From: Phycisphaerales bacterium
GTDB lineage: Bacteria; Planctomycetota; Phycisphaerae; Phycisphaerales; UBA1924
Direction: 5' to 3'
DNA: 64,000 nt
Assembly: GCA_029260555.1 (NCBI GenBank)
Contig: JAJDCZ010000010.1
Location: 1-64,000, forward strand
The notes under the pieces are model-generated. The model ran no database searches, was not told the origin of the DNA, and saw only the letters and a list, made by a program, of their open reading frames with translations. The translations under genes were made by a program, and so were the position numbers. The number at the start of each line of letters is the position of its first letter. Position 1 is the stretch's first letter. Below, one piece after another: positions 47,064 through 56,973 of this stretch.

Positions 47064-49244
47064 ATGCCTCAGTCACCCGCCCCAACTCTCGATTCCAGAC
47101 GCACTGCCTCAAAGGTGCGCGCCGAACCTGTCGTCTGGCTCATGGGTGGCGCCCTCACCGTGTGTGTTGCGATGATTCTCACACTCCTGACCCTCGTCGT
47201 CATCCAGGGGTTCGCCACATTCTGGCCCAAGCCCATTGATCTCGTCACACTCAAGACCGGCGAAACATTCCTGGGCAACCCTCTTAAAGAACAGGACATC
47301 GAACAAACTGATGGCCCTGTCGATGAAAACTTGCCAACACCTCGCCAGAGACTCTATCGCGTAGGCAATCGTGATCTGGGGCAAGCTCCATTCCGCTGGG
47401 TGCCGGTTGATCAGATCACTTCTCTATCTCGTCCAAAAAATGCTGTTCAAGTTCAAAGACAATCCTGGGGCATCTTCCTTGGTACTCCAAGGCAAATCAC
47501 TCAGACCATACCAGCCGATGACCCCGACTCACCTGACCAGATCAAGATCCTCGCCCACTCAGATCAGGATGATTTTCAAAGTACCCTGCAAGTTCAGCTT
47601 GCTGCTGCACAAAAAAGACGCCATGCCATCAATCAACTCGTGTCACATGAGATGGGCAAGGTTAATCAGAACATGGAACGCCTCAGGCTGCGCATCAAAG
47701 AGGCAGAACTTGAACGCCAGCGCACCATCAACAGCTCTCAAAGCGGCCCATGGCTCAACAATGCTGCAGCAATCCTCCTGATTTTGCTTAGTGCTACTTC
47801 ATTTCTTGTTGCCTTGCGTTTGCTCAGGACCAAAAATCCTGCCATCACTCCCACAAAACGCAAAAAAATGCCCGGCCAGGCACTCTTTGTGCTCAGCCTT
47901 GCACTGGCACTCTTTTCCGTGCTTGAAAGTCCATGGATGAGCAGTTCCATGAGCCAGGATAAGCTCGACAGTATGAATCAGACCGCTGCGGTTGAGCAAG
48001 ACCAACTCGAGCAACGCTACCAGAAGATTCAGCAGCGCGTCGAGAAGATCCAGAATGAGGATGAACACTGGCGAATCGTCATCGAAGAACCCACAACTGG
48101 TCGCTTTGCACCTCAGAGTCAGACCTTGTCTGATCAGCCCATCCTGCTCTCACAAATCGTCCGCATCGTTCCCGCCAACAACTTGAATCTACAGCAGAAA
48201 TTCGCTGTGTATTTCAATCGCTGGTCAGAGTTCATTTCTGCTGACCCCCGTGAAGCCAACACCGAAGGAGGCGTCTACCCCGTCCTCTTCAGCACCGTCC
48301 TCCTCACCATCCTGCTCAGCCTTGTCGTCGCACCCTTTGGTGTCATCGCAGCCCTTTACATGCGCGAATACGCCAAACAGGGACTCCTGACCAGCATCAT
48401 CCGCATCGCGATCAACAACCTCGCTGGTGTCCCCAGCATTGTCTATGGCGTATTCGGCCTGGGCTTCTTCTGCTACACCCTCGGCAGGTACATCGACTCA
48501 GGACCCACCACCAATCTCGTTCAATCAAAATCGTCATGGTGGGTTCTCATGCTCAGTCTGGTCATGATCCTGCTTCTCACCTTCACATTCAGCAGCCTTG
48601 CAGCAAAAAAATACTCCAAAGCCTCAATGCTCAAGAAAGTTGCCAGCCTCGGCTGGCTTGCTGCGGTTGTATTGGTCATCGCTCTTTTTGTCACCACGCC
48701 ATACTTCCATGGCTTCTTTGAAGCGAGCCTCCCCACACCAACCTTCGGCACCCGAGGCCTGCTCTGGTCCGTCCTCACACTCTCACTGCTCACCCTCCCC
48801 GTCGTTATCGTTTCTACCGAAGAAGCCATCTCAGCAGTGCCTTCCACCATGAGGCAAGGCAGCTTCGGGTGCGGCGCTTCAAAATGGCAAACCATCCGCC
48901 GAATTGTGCTCCCAAGTGCAGCCCCCGGCATCATGACGGGCATGATCCTGGCGATGGCGCGTGGTGCGGGCGAGGTCGCCCCCCTGATGCTCGTTGGAGC
49001 GGTCAAACTTGCACCTGAACTGCCTATGACGAGTCAGCCCCCGTTCCTCCATCTGGACCGCAGTTTCATGCATCTGGGGCTGCACATCTTTGATCTTGGT
49101 TTCCAAAGCCCCGATTCTCAAGCAGCACGCCCCATGGTCTGGACCAGCACCCTTCTTTTGATCACCGTAGTGGTATTTTTAAATCTCCTGGCCATCTGGC
49201 TCAGAGCCAGGCTCCGCAAAAAGTTTTCCAGTAACCATTTCTGA
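47064..49244 (+). CDS. pstA: Phosphate ABC transporter permease PstA with coiled-coil insert
   Basis: A 726-residue permease versus about 300 in E. coli. A first helix (about 26-52) is followed by a periplasmic insert of about 330 residues that includes a coiled coil ([19 protein letters not shown]) and two more helices with a charged loop ([20 protein letters not shown]). The permease core begins near 407 ([20 protein letters not shown]) with MREYAKQG and [17 protein letters not shown]. The EAA loop [21 protein letters not shown] and [16 protein letters not shown] complete it. It partners PstC. It begins 17 bp after pstC. Confidence 0.93.
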   Translation: MPQSPAPTLDSRRTASKVRAEPVVWLMGGALTVCVAMILTLLTLVVIQGFATFWPKPIDLVTLKTGETFLGNPLKEQDIEQTDGPVDENLPTPRQRLYRVGNRDLGQAPFRWVPVDQITSLSRPKNAVQVQRQSWGIFLGTPRQITQTIPADDPDSPDQIKILAHSDQDDFQSTLQVQLAAAQKRRHAINQLVSHEMGKVNQNMERLRLRIKEAELERQRTINSSQSGPWLNNAAAILLILLSATSFLVALRLLRTKNPAITPTKRKKMPGQALFVLSLALALFSVLESPWMSSSMSQDKLDSMNQTAAVEQDQLEQRYQKIQQRVEKIQNEDEHWRIVIEEPTTGRFAPQSQTLSDQPILLSQIVRIVPANNLNLQQKFAVYFNRWSEFISADPREANTEGGVYPVLFSTVLLTILLSLVVAPFGVIAALYMREYAKQGLLTSIIRIAINNLAGVPSIVYGVFGLGFFCYTLGRYIDSGPTTNLVQSKSSWWVLMLSLVMILLLTFTFSSLAAKKYSKASMLKKVASLGWLAAVVLVIALFVTTPYFHGFFEASLPTPTFGTRGLLWSVLTLSLLTLPVVIVSTEEAISAVPSTMRQGSFGCGASKWQTIRRIVLPSAAPGIMTGMILAMARGAGEVAPLMLVGAVKLAPELPMTSQPPFLHLDRSFMHLGLHIFDLGFQSPDSQAARPMVWTSTLLLITVVVFLNLLAIWLRARLRKKFSSNHF

Positions 49245-49257
49245 GGGGCATAAGGCT

Positions 49258-50193
49258 TTGCAAAGCACTACCATCAGGCCAGGATTGACCCGCGAGAATT
49301 CACGATTGACAGATCCAACCATTCAAACCCGAGCCGCCTTGTCTCAGCAGAACGCGACTTCTGGAAAGAGTTCTGTCCTTGATGCCATCCGTGCGGGCGA
49401 AGCAACAACACCCATCATTCACGATGCGCTCCAAAACGATGAGCAGGTTCTTCGCATCGACAACTTCAGCCTCTGGTACGCCCAGAATCAGGCGATCTTT
49501 GATATCTCCATGAATGTGCCCAGGAATAAAGTCACCGCGTTGATCGGCCCCAGTGGCTGCGGCAAGTCCACACTGCTCCGCTCGGTCAACCGTCTCAACG
49601 ATCTGATCGACACCGTTCGCACCAAAGGCCAGATGTGGATCAATGACAATCCCGTCTACGCACCGGAAGTCGATGTCATCGATTTGCGAAAACGCATGGG
49701 CATGGTCTTTCAAAAATCAAACCCCTTTCCAATGTCCATCTTTGAAAATGTCGTCTACGCCCTGCGAATAGATGGACAAAGGCGTAAAGATGTCCTCGAA
49801 CACGCCTGCGAAAATGCCTTGCGCGGTGCAGCCCTCTGGGATGAAGTCAAAGATCGACTCAAAAGCTCAGCCTTGGGACTATCTGGCGGCCAGCAACAGC
49901 GCCTCTGCATCGCTCGGGCAATCGTTTCTGAACCAGAAATGCTCCTCATGGATGAGCCTTGCTCTGCATTGGACCCCGTCGCCACAATCAAAATCGAACA
50001 ACTCATCGCTGAGATCAAAGAACGCTACACCGTGCTCATCGTCACCCACAACATGCAACAGGCTGCCCGCGTCAGCGACAACACCGCATTCATGTACCTG
50101 GGATGCCTTGTCGAGTATGGTCAAACCCAGGAAATCTTTCAGCGCCCACAACTGCTTGAAACAGAGCAATACATCACCGGTCGATTCGGCTAA
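49258..50193 (+). CDS. pstB: Phosphate ABC transporter ATP-binding protein
   Basis: A 311-residue ABC ATPase. Walker [10 protein letters not shown] at 97-105, signature LSGGQQQR at 208-215, Walker B LLMDEP at 229-234. The PstB-specific segment [11 protein letters not shown] is also present. An N-terminal extension of about 60 residues is not in standard PstB. The TTG at 49258 is chosen because GAGGGG lies nine bases upstream and no ATG is near. It ends the pst operon; no phoU or phoBR is visible in the window. It energises uptake through PstC/PstA. Confidence 0.95.
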   Translation: MQSTTIRPGLTRENSRLTDPTIQTRAALSQQNATSGKSSVLDAIRAGEATTPIIHDALQNDEQVLRIDNFSLWYAQNQAIFDISMNVPRNKVTALIGPSGCGKSTLLRSVNRLNDLIDTVRTKGQMWINDNPVYAPEVDVIDLRKRMGMVFQKSNPFPMSIFENVVYALRIDGQRRKDVLEHACENALRGAALWDEVKDRLKSSALGLSGGQQQRLCIARAIVSEPEMLLMDEPCSALDPVATIKIEQLIAEIKERYTVLIVTHNMQQAARVSDNTAFMYLGCLVEYGQTQEIFQRPQLLETEQYITGRFG

Positions 50194-50419
50194 TCAATTT
50201 CAAGCAATCTACTCGTTCAGGGGAAAATGGGGGATGTAAATTGGCGCGGTAAATAGGAGTGAGGCATCCAGTATTCGCACGATCTGGGCGCGATTGCTTT
50301 TGTTTTGTTGTCATTCAGATTGATTCATTCCGAAAACGAGCGTTTCAGGTTATCTGGCATAGGTTGTGTGGTCGATTTCATCCATAGTGCTGCGAGAGTG
50401 TGCGCGATGGCGGATATAA

Positions 50420-50457
50420 TTATCGGAGCCGATAACAGTTTGGCTCTGGTGGACCAG
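50420..50457. promoter_or_regulatory. Two dyad-symmetry elements before sucA
   Basis: TTATCGG-AG-CCGATAA (50420-50435) and CTGGT-GG-ACCAG (50446-50457) lie just upstream of the 2-oxoglutarate dehydrogenase gene. Both are perfect. They could be operator sites for a regulator or a hairpin in the leader; no T run follows. Confidence 0.45.
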
Positions 50458-50462
50458 AATGA

Positions 50463-53372
50463 GTGCCCAAGTTGATGGAAAATCGCATGAATGCTGCAAA
50501 AGGAATGGTGCCTGCTGTTAACGCCTGGAGCCCGGACTATCTCGAAGCTCAATACCAGCAGTACAAGCAAGACCCTGAATCTATCACAGAAGATCTGCGT
50601 AGCTTCTTTCAGGGGTTTGATCTGGCTCAGGCACTTTCAGGCTATGTGCCCATGGCTCAGAGTGATCAGCAGGCAGCTGCTGTAGCGTGTTTTCAGAACG
50701 CTGTGGATAGTCTCGTGCAGGCGTACCGCGAGCATGGACACCTGGCAGCTCACTTGGACCCCTTCGGCAGAGAGCCGAGCGTTCCCAATGTCCTCAGTCT
50801 CGCATACCACAACCTCACCGAAGCGGATCTGGACAAACACTGCAATCTCGGCAATCTACCTCTTTCTGGTCAGCCAACGCTCAGGCAGATCATCAGCCGA
50901 CTTGAAACCTCATACTGCAGAGCTATCGGTGCAGAAATCACGCCGGTTCCTGATGTTCAAGAGCGAGATTGGCTGATCAATCGGTTCGAAGCGGTCAGCG
51001 ATGGCACACCTCTAAGCAACAGCATGCGAATCAATGTGCTGGAACAGTTGCTCAAGTCCGAGATATTCGAAAAGTTCCTCGGCAAGCGTTATCAAAGTGA
51101 AAAAAGATTCAGCCTTGAAGGTTCTGAATCGCTCATCCCGCTCCTGGATGCAGCAATCGAGCAGGCATCAGAGGAAAGCATCGAAGAGATTGTACTGGGC
51201 ATGGCCCATCGAGGCAGGCTCAATGTGCTCAACAACATTCTGGGCAAATCCTACGAGCAGATCTTTACAGAATTCGAAGACAACTGGGATGAAGACTTCG
51301 TCGATGGTGGAGGGGATGTCAAGTATCACCGAGGCTACTCAGGCAGCCGACAGCTCTCTAATGGCAAATCGATCAACCTGGCGCTGAGTTCCAATCCCAG
51401 TCACCTCGAAGCGGTGGATGCTGTCGTGCAGGGGCGTTGCCGGGCCAAGCAAAGGCTGCGGGGTGATAAACAACGCGAGCATGTCATCCCGATGCTCATC
51501 CATGGCGATGCGGCCATAGCAGGTCAGGGCATCGTCATGGAAGTGCTCAACCTCTCTCAGCTCAAAGGCTACACAACCGGCGGCACAGTGCATGTGGTTG
51601 TAAACAACCTCATCGGCTTCACCACCGCGCCCGAAGACAGCCGAAGTACACACTACTGCACAGATGTCGCCAAGATGCTCGGTGCTCCCGTGTTTCATGT
51701 CAATGGCGAAGATCCAGAAGCAGTCGTCACCGTTGCACGCCTGGCGGTTGAATACCGCCAGCGCTTCAAAAAAGATGTGATGATCGACCTCTACTGCAAC
51801 CGAAAGTTCGGCCACAACGAGCAGGATGAACAATCATTCACCAACCCCATACTCACCAGACTTGTCGCAAGCAAACCCAGTACGCTGAGCACTTATGTCA
51901 AAAAACTTCTTGTTGAAGGTGTGATCACAGAAAGCGATGTAGACCTGATCCGCCAGCGGCTTGATGCAGCTCTCGAAAAAGCCCAGGAATCTGCACGCAA
52001 AAGCCCATATGACCCAACAATCGACCCTGGCTCAAAGAAATGGGTTGGGCTCTCCAAAAAATACTCCTTTGATCCTGTGGATACCACGGTCAATCCTGAG
52101 ATGATCCAGGAAGTCTGTGATGGGCTTGCTCGCACGCCCGAGGGGTTCAACCTCAATCGTAAACTCAAGAGTTTGCTCAAATCCCGTGGCTCTTTGCTTG
52201 AGACCGGGGAGATTAGTTACGCCGATGCGGAATCACTCGCCTATGGCACGCTGTTGCTTGAGGGCGTGCCCGTTCGGCTCAGTGGTCAGGATTCACGCCG
52301 AGGCACCTTCAGCCATCGCCATGCGGTTTTGCGTGACAGTGAATCGGGTGAGCCTTATGTCCCCTTGAACAACATGCGCGATGTGGGTGATCTGCAAACA
52401 GATACACCGCCCGGCTCGATCGCCCCCGATGGACGACCAAGACAAGCACACTTTTGTGTATACGACAGCCCGCTTTCTGAAGCATCGGTGCTGGGCTTTG
52501 AATATGGCTATTCACTGGCAGATCCGAACATGCTGGTGATCTGGGAAGCACAGTTTGGTGATTTCGTCAACGGTGCTCAGGTTATCATTGATCAGTTCAT
52601 TGCTTCAGCAGAACTCAAGTGGGAACGATGGTCCGGTTTGACCTTCCTGCTGCCACATGGCTACGAGGGTGCCGGTGCTGAGCATTCATCCGCTCGCATG
52701 GAACGCTTCCTCCAACTCTGTGGCAACGACAACATGCAAATCGTATATCCATCCACCGCGGCCCAGACATTCCATGCTCTGCGCAGGCAGGTCAAAACCC
52801 CTTATCGCAAGCCCTTGATCATGATGACGCCCAAGAGCATGCTCCGTGTGCCCACCAGCCACATCAGCGAGCTCTCGCAAGGCCAGTTCCATGAGATCAT
52901 CGATGACCACAGATTCTCTCAAGGCGAAAAACCTCTGGACAAATCAGGCGTGAAGACCGTGATCCTCTGCTGTGGCAAGATTTATCATGAACTGACAGCA
53001 CGACGGGATGAAATTGATCGCCAAGACCTGGCAATCGTGCGTATCGAACAGCTTTATCCATTCCACGCAAAATTGATGGACACAATCATCGAGTCATATC
53101 CAAAAAATACGAAGTTTGTGTATGTTCAGGAGGAGCCTCGCAATGCTGGTGGCTACTTGCACATTGCTGATATTCTGCTGCACCAGTTTGGCATGCAGAT
53201 TGGCTACATCGGCAGGCATTCAAGTTCAACACCCGCGATTGGTTCCAAGTCTCGCCACAAGGTACGCCAGGAGCAGCTTTTGACCGAGGCGGTTGGTCCC
53301 AAACCCGCTGTTGAGAAAAATACAGATACAGAACACCCCAAAAAGAATAACCAACCTATATCTGCAGCATAA
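50463..53372 (+). CDS. sucA: 2-oxoglutarate dehydrogenase E1 component
   Basis: A thiamine-diphosphate enzyme of about 960 residues that decarboxylates 2-oxoglutarate and passes succinyl to the E2 lipoyl group. Family stretches: YLEAQYQQYKQDPESI at the start, MAHRGRLNVLNNILGK, NPSHLEAVDAVVQG, IHGDAAIAGQGIVMEVLNL and CNRKFGHNEQDEQSFTNP. The C-terminal half has GAEHSSARMERFLQL. The true start may be GTG 50463, ATG 50475 or ATG 50487, because no ribosome site clearly decides. It is followed 40 bp later by sucB, so the pair is probably an operon; E3 (lpd) is not here. Confidence 0.96.
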   Translation: MPKLMENRMNAAKGMVPAVNAWSPDYLEAQYQQYKQDPESITEDLRSFFQGFDLAQALSGYVPMAQSDQQAAAVACFQNAVDSLVQAYREHGHLAAHLDPFGREPSVPNVLSLAYHNLTEADLDKHCNLGNLPLSGQPTLRQIISRLETSYCRAIGAEITPVPDVQERDWLINRFEAVSDGTPLSNSMRINVLEQLLKSEIFEKFLGKRYQSEKRFSLEGSESLIPLLDAAIEQASEESIEEIVLGMAHRGRLNVLNNILGKSYEQIFTEFEDNWDEDFVDGGGDVKYHRGYSGSRQLSNGKSINLALSSNPSHLEAVDAVVQGRCRAKQRLRGDKQREHVIPMLIHGDAAIAGQGIVMEVLNLSQLKGYTTGGTVHVVVNNLIGFTTAPEDSRSTHYCTDVAKMLGAPVFHVNGEDPEAVVTVARLAVEYRQRFKKDVMIDLYCNRKFGHNEQDEQSFTNPILTRLVASKPSTLSTYVKKLLVEGVITESDVDLIRQRLDAALEKAQESARKSPYDPTIDPGSKKWVGLSKKYSFDPVDTTVNPEMIQEVCDGLARTPEGFNLNRKLKSLLKSRGSLLETGEISYADAESLAYGTLLLEGVPVRLSGQDSRRGTFSHRHAVLRDSESGEPYVPLNNMRDVGDLQTDTPPGSIAPDGRPRQAHFCVYDSPLSEASVLGFEYGYSLADPNMLVIWEAQFGDFVNGAQVIIDQFIASAELKWERWSGLTFLLPHGYEGAGAEHSSARMERFLQLCGNDNMQIVYPSTAAQTFHALRRQVKTPYRKPLIMMTPKSMLRVPTSHISELSQGQFHEIIDDHRFSQGEKPLDKSGVKTVILCCGKIYHELTARRDEIDRQDLAIVRIEQLYPFHAKLMDTIIESYPKNTKFVYVQEEPRNAGGYLHIADILLHQFGMQIGYIGRHSSSTPAIGSKSRHKVRQEQLLTEAVGPKPAVEKNTDTEHPKKNNQPISAA

Positions 53373-53411
53373 ACCCTATGTACTTCAAACGAAAAGAAAG
53401 GTAAGCCGAGC

Positions 53412-54713
53412 ATGGCAACCGACATCGTAATTCCAGAAGCAGGCGAGTCGATCACTTCAGGTGTGATCGCAGGATGGCTCAAAGAAGATGGCCAATGGGT
53501 CGACCGTGACGAGCCCATCCTTGAGGTCGAAACTGACAAGATCACCGTTGAGGTCGTATCGCCCGTTGCAGGTGTGCTCAAGACCAGTGCCAGTGTTGAT
53601 GATGAGGTTGATATTGGTGCTGTGGTAGGCTCCATCGACGAATCTGCTGAAAATCCAGCATCTTCATCAGAGCCAAAACCTGCTGAATCATCAAGTCCAC
53701 CCCCTGCTCCATCTCTCCCGGCCTCTTCCCCGGCTCCGTCACCCGCGCCCACAGCAGCGAGTGCAAGCTCTGCCAATGACTGGGATCAGGTTCGTCAGGC
53801 CAACAAAGGTGTGCCCGCAACGCCCGTGGCTCACAAGATAGCAGATGAGCACCATGTCAATCTCTCGCAGGTCATTCCCACCGGTGCAGGTCATCGCGTG
53901 CGTGAGCAGGATGTGCTGGCCTTTGTTCAGACCCACAAGAGCAGTCCGGCGCCGTCACCTGAGCTGCAACCAGGCACAACGAAATCTGATCGAAACATCA
54001 CCGTAAAGAAACTCAGCCCGTTGCGCCAAAAGCTGGCTTCGCGTCTTGTTGAGGCTCAGCAGACAGCCGCGATGCTCACCACATTCAATGAGTGTGACAT
54101 GAGTGCTGTCATGGCTTTGCGAACTCAATACAAGGAAGACTTCAAGGAAAAGTTCGGCGTAGGGCTTGGGTTCATGTCGTTCTTTGTGTCCGCTGTTGCC
54201 GCTGCGCTTCAGGCAGTACCCAAAGTCAACTCATACATCACCACGGATGGCTCAGGTCAGCCCGCGATGCAGAGTCATGACTATTGCGATATTGCTATTG
54301 CCATCGCTGGGGCGAAGGGCTTGGTCGTGCCTGTGCTTCGTGATTGTCAATCGCTCTCGTTTGATCAGATCGAGCGACAGATCAAAGCATTCGCTCTCCG
54401 AGCACAAGAAGGTAAACTCACCCTTGAAGAAATGCAAGGCGGAACCTTCACCATCACCAATGGAGGCATCTTTGGAAGCCTTATGTCAACACCCATCCTC
54501 AATCCGCCTCAGTCAGCAATCCTGGGGATGCATTCGATCAAGAACCGTGCTGTGGAAGACCCTGCTAACCCGGGTCAAGTGGTGATTCGACCCATGATGT
54601 ATCTGGCACTGAGCTATGACCATCGCATCATCGATGGCTCAGAAGCGGTGACATTCCTCGTGAAGATCAAAGAAATGATCGAAGATCCTTCACGCTTGCT
54701 CTTTGGCATCTAA
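53412..54713 (+). CDS. sucB: Dihydrolipoyllysine succinyltransferase (E2)
   Basis: A 433-residue E2 component. Lipoyl domain 1-75 with lipoyl Lys43 in [10 protein letters not shown] Pro/Ser/Ala-rich linker spans about 78-122, followed by an E3-binding domain about 126-165. The catalytic acyltransferase domain ends with [13 protein letters not shown], catalytic His404 and Asp408. It transfers succinyl to CoA. The ATG start is preceded by AAAGG. Its 3' end overlaps the end of the convergent phosphatase gene by 24 bp. That overlap may limit both transcripts. Confidence 0.95.
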   Translation: MATDIVIPEAGESITSGVIAGWLKEDGQWVDRDEPILEVETDKITVEVVSPVAGVLKTSASVDDEVDIGAVVGSIDESAENPASSSEPKPAESSSPPPAPSLPASSPAPSPAPTAASASSANDWDQVRQANKGVPATPVAHKIADEHHVNLSQVIPTGAGHRVREQDVLAFVQTHKSSPAPSPELQPGTTKSDRNITVKKLSPLRQKLASRLVEAQQTAAMLTTFNECDMSAVMALRTQYKEDFKEKFGVGLGFMSFFVSAVAAALQAVPKVNSYITTDGSGQPAMQSHDYCDIAIAIAGAKGLVVPVLRDCQSLSFDQIERQIKAFALRAQEGKLTLEEMQGGTFTITNGGIFGSLMSTPILNPPQSAILGMHSIKNRAVEDPANPGQVVIRPMMYLALSYDHRIIDGSEAVTFLVKIKEMIEDPSRLLFGI

Positions 54714-55199
54714 ATCAACTGCAGATTCTTGCTTGAGTATGTACTCAATAAGCCCGGCACATGCAACTTCAAGCATCTCGTATACATTGGCAAAGCCATC
54801 ACCCTGGTCGTAGTACGGATCTGGAACATCCAGAAAGTCAGCATCAGGATCGAACTTCCTGATCAGATGGACCTGCTGTGGATCGGCTCCAAGTTGCAGG
54901 ATATCGCGAGCGTTTGATCGATCCATGACGATGAGCCAGTCAAATCTGGAAAAGTCAGAGTCAGGTTCGATCTGCCGAGCGATGCTGACCAGTTCCACAT
55001 CATGCTTCTGTGCGATGCGTATGGAACGAGCATCTGGTGTTTCACCAGCATGCCAGTTACCAGTGCCACAAGAATCGACATCAAAACGCGCTGAGAGATC
55101 CAGATTGTGCAGTTGGTGAAGGAAGATCCCTTCAGCCAATGGTGACCTGCAGATATTTCCCAGGCAAACAAAGAGAACACCAATACGATCTTGAGGCAT
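54690..55199 (-). CDS. Low-molecular-weight protein tyrosine phosphatase
   Basis: A 169-residue LMW-PTP. The P-loop [10 protein letters not shown] (Cys12, Arg18 of the CX5R motif) sits at the N-terminus, and the general acid is in [13 protein letters not shown] (Asp of DPY). Members dephosphorylate tyrosine kinases or Tyr phosphoproteins, often linked to exopolysaccharide control in bacteria. The ATG at 55199 is chosen because LMW-PTPs start about 10 residues before the P-loop; a longer frame to 55295 has no support. No tyrosine kinase gene is adjacent. The gene lies downstream of the topoisomerase VI operon with a 546-bp gap, so it probably has its own promoter. Confidence 0.93.
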   Translation of the reverse strand: MPQDRIGVLFVCLGNICRSPLAEGIFLHQLHNLDLSARFDVDSCGTGNWHAGETPDARSIRIAQKHDVELVSIARQIEPDSDFSRFDWLIVMDRSNARDILQLGADPQQVHLIRKFDPDADFLDVPDPYYDQGDGFANVYEMLEVACAGLIEYILKQESAVDLDAKEQA

Positions 55200-55745
55200 C
55201 AATGGAATCCATTTAGCTGAGGGTTGGCATGACCTTCGATTCTCTTTGAGCATACTCCCAGAGGGAAGGCATGTCAGGTGGGTGCAAAAATGCAACGACC
55301 ACTGGAGCTAAACTCCAGAGCGTAACCTCCGCACGCTCTGGTAGTCCAAAAACATCCAGCGGCCGATGCCTCCCTCCAAATCTCGCGGTCTTGACTGGCA
55401 GCCAAGGTCAGAAGAGACCTCAACACCCAACGCGCCATAAGCCCTCCAGCTTGTAACGCGCCACTCTCTCTGCCCCGTGCTCTCTCACAAAGAGCAAGCT
55501 CCGCGATAGGTGGGTAAAAAAATATCTGTCTTCGGGATCTTGAAATCCCATAGCATCACACTTCATGGTGGTAATGCATATGCAAAATAACACATTTCTG
55601 TGGCATATGGTAGTGACTTTCAGGTGATTAGTCGTTTTTTTGCCAATTTGTCCACAATTCTAAGTGGCTGATATACAAGCAGATACAGAATCTACCTAAT
55701 CTTCTTGATAAATATACCCACTTATCGGACTGCCGCTTGCCTGAT
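55200..55745 (-). other. Long intergenic region with alternative hairpins; possible small RNA or dispersed repeat
   Basis: No confident protein gene is seen in this 546-bp gap. At 55302-55318 CTGGAG-CTAAA-CTCCAG and at 55315-55341 CCAGAGCG-11 bases-CGCTCTGG overlap, so only one can form at a time. A GGGAT-CTTGAA-ATCCC hairpin lies near 55536-55551. Minus-strand frames across about 55220-55500 are open for 60-75 codons without a good start. The block may be a fossil gene, a small RNA or a copy of a dispersed genomic repeat. Confidence 0.4.
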
Positions 55746-56915
55746 TTAGCTCAGCCAGTCCTGCCTGGCAAGCCTCTCGGGAACATAGGTTTCGGTCACA
55801 TAGCTGATGTCTTTGGTGATCAGCGATTCAACCTCCATCTTGAACCCGTTGGAAAGCATTTTTTTGATCTCTTTTTGCCAGCCCTTGTGGTCTTTGAACC
55901 AAGGATACTCAGCGATCTGCCTTGCTCTGTTGATGTCTCGCTCGTTGAGTGCGATCTGAACATCATCGCTCAGATTGCAGCGTTCGTAATCCATGCCTCG
56001 AATACCGAGGTACTTGGCATCCGGAATCGCCAGCCGTTCTGATTCAAACGCCAGACTGATCGAACCCTGCTTGATCACGCTGAAGATGTAGTGCCCCCAT
56101 GGGTCGCAATCGAGCAGGCAATAGACAGGGAGTTTGAGTTCCTTGTGAAGCCGATGCAAGAGTCGCCGTACTCCGCGAGGCGGTTGCCCGCCACCCTCTG
56201 TGAGAATGCAGTTGTGCTTTTCCCAGAACCGATCTTCGTTGAATCGGCTCCAGACCGTATTTTTTTCGACATGCAAAATGAAATCAGCGGTGCAGTCTTT
56301 AAACTGAATGACATCAGGCTCGACGATGCTGGGAATTGCATACCCACCTGAGCCCATTTTTCGACAGTTGATCTCATCACCAGAATCAATGATGGTGATG
56401 TTTCCGACCATCGTGCCAGCTTTTTTTGCAAAGATGTGCAGCTCTTCGCGAAGTGAGCCAATCGCAACTTCCATATCTTCCAGAACCGTGTCCGATTCGG
56501 ACTGCTCATCGAAAGTCTTTTCGTTCTTTGTGCCCTGGATTGTGTGCAGACCCATATAAAACATACCACGAAGGCTGAGGGTCTTGTCTGCTTCGATCAG
56601 ATTGTTGATGCCATTAGCGTGCAGCATGGTCTGCATGAACTTCTTGGCCTGCCCAAGATTGAACAGCTGCCGCTCCTGACAGGCGTTGCCCATTTGCAGG
56701 ATTTTGCGGCTCTTGTTCCATCTGGTGTTGGAAAGTGTCCTGGAAGGAACCTCAATCTTCGGCTCCCTGCCCGCCAGCGATGATTTAACTACCGATTGCG
56801 CAAGCTCGCTGAGCTTGCCTCTGGTCAAAGTATCTCGATCGCGCCGGTGCGCTTCAGCTTTGGTGCTGGAGCGAGAAGTGGTCGGTGTTTTCTTTGTCTT
56901 TTTTTTCTTGGCCAT
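55746..56915 (-). CDS. top6A: DNA topoisomerase VI subunit A
   Basis: A 389-residue type IIB topoisomerase A subunit. The catalytic Tyr is Tyr120 in LSLRGMFYMG (family pattern RxxxY). The Toprim domain shows Glu240 in ILTEGGGQPPRG and the DxD pair Asp269/Asp271 in LLDCDPWGHY. With subunit B it passes one duplex through another and relaxes supercoils with ATP. The Lys-rich N-terminus (about 1-30) is not conserved. ATG 56915 is favoured over 56951 because MAKKK is a plausible start and the longer form adds a hydrophobic stretch. It ends the two-gene minus-strand operon, 58 bp after the B subunit. Bacterial Topo VI is uncommon outside a few phyla. Confidence 0.93.
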   Translation of the reverse strand: MAKKKKTKKTPTTSRSSTKAEAHRRDRDTLTRGKLSELAQSVVKSSLAGREPKIEVPSRTLSNTRWNKSRKILQMGNACQERQLFNLGQAKKFMQTMLHANGINNLIEADKTLSLRGMFYMGLHTIQGTKNEKTFDEQSESDTVLEDMEVAIGSLREELHIFAKKAGTMVGNITIIDSGDEINCRKMGSGGYAIPSIVEPDVIQFKDCTADFILHVEKNTVWSRFNEDRFWEKHNCILTEGGGQPPRGVRRLLHRLHKELKLPVYCLLDCDPWGHYIFSVIKQGSISLAFESERLAIPDAKYLGIRGMDYERCNLSDDVQIALNERDINRARQIAEYPWFKDHKGWQKEIKKMLSNGFKMEVESLITKDISYVTETYVPERLARQDWLS

Positions 56916-56973
56916 GATTAAAAATGTCTTGATATGAATCGTGCTGTGCAAAGTTGTTCAACGCTAAGAGAAT

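Noticed and set aside
55500-55745. tRNA-like or rRNA segment
   Set aside because: No clover-leaf pairing with a T arm and acceptor stem could be traced.
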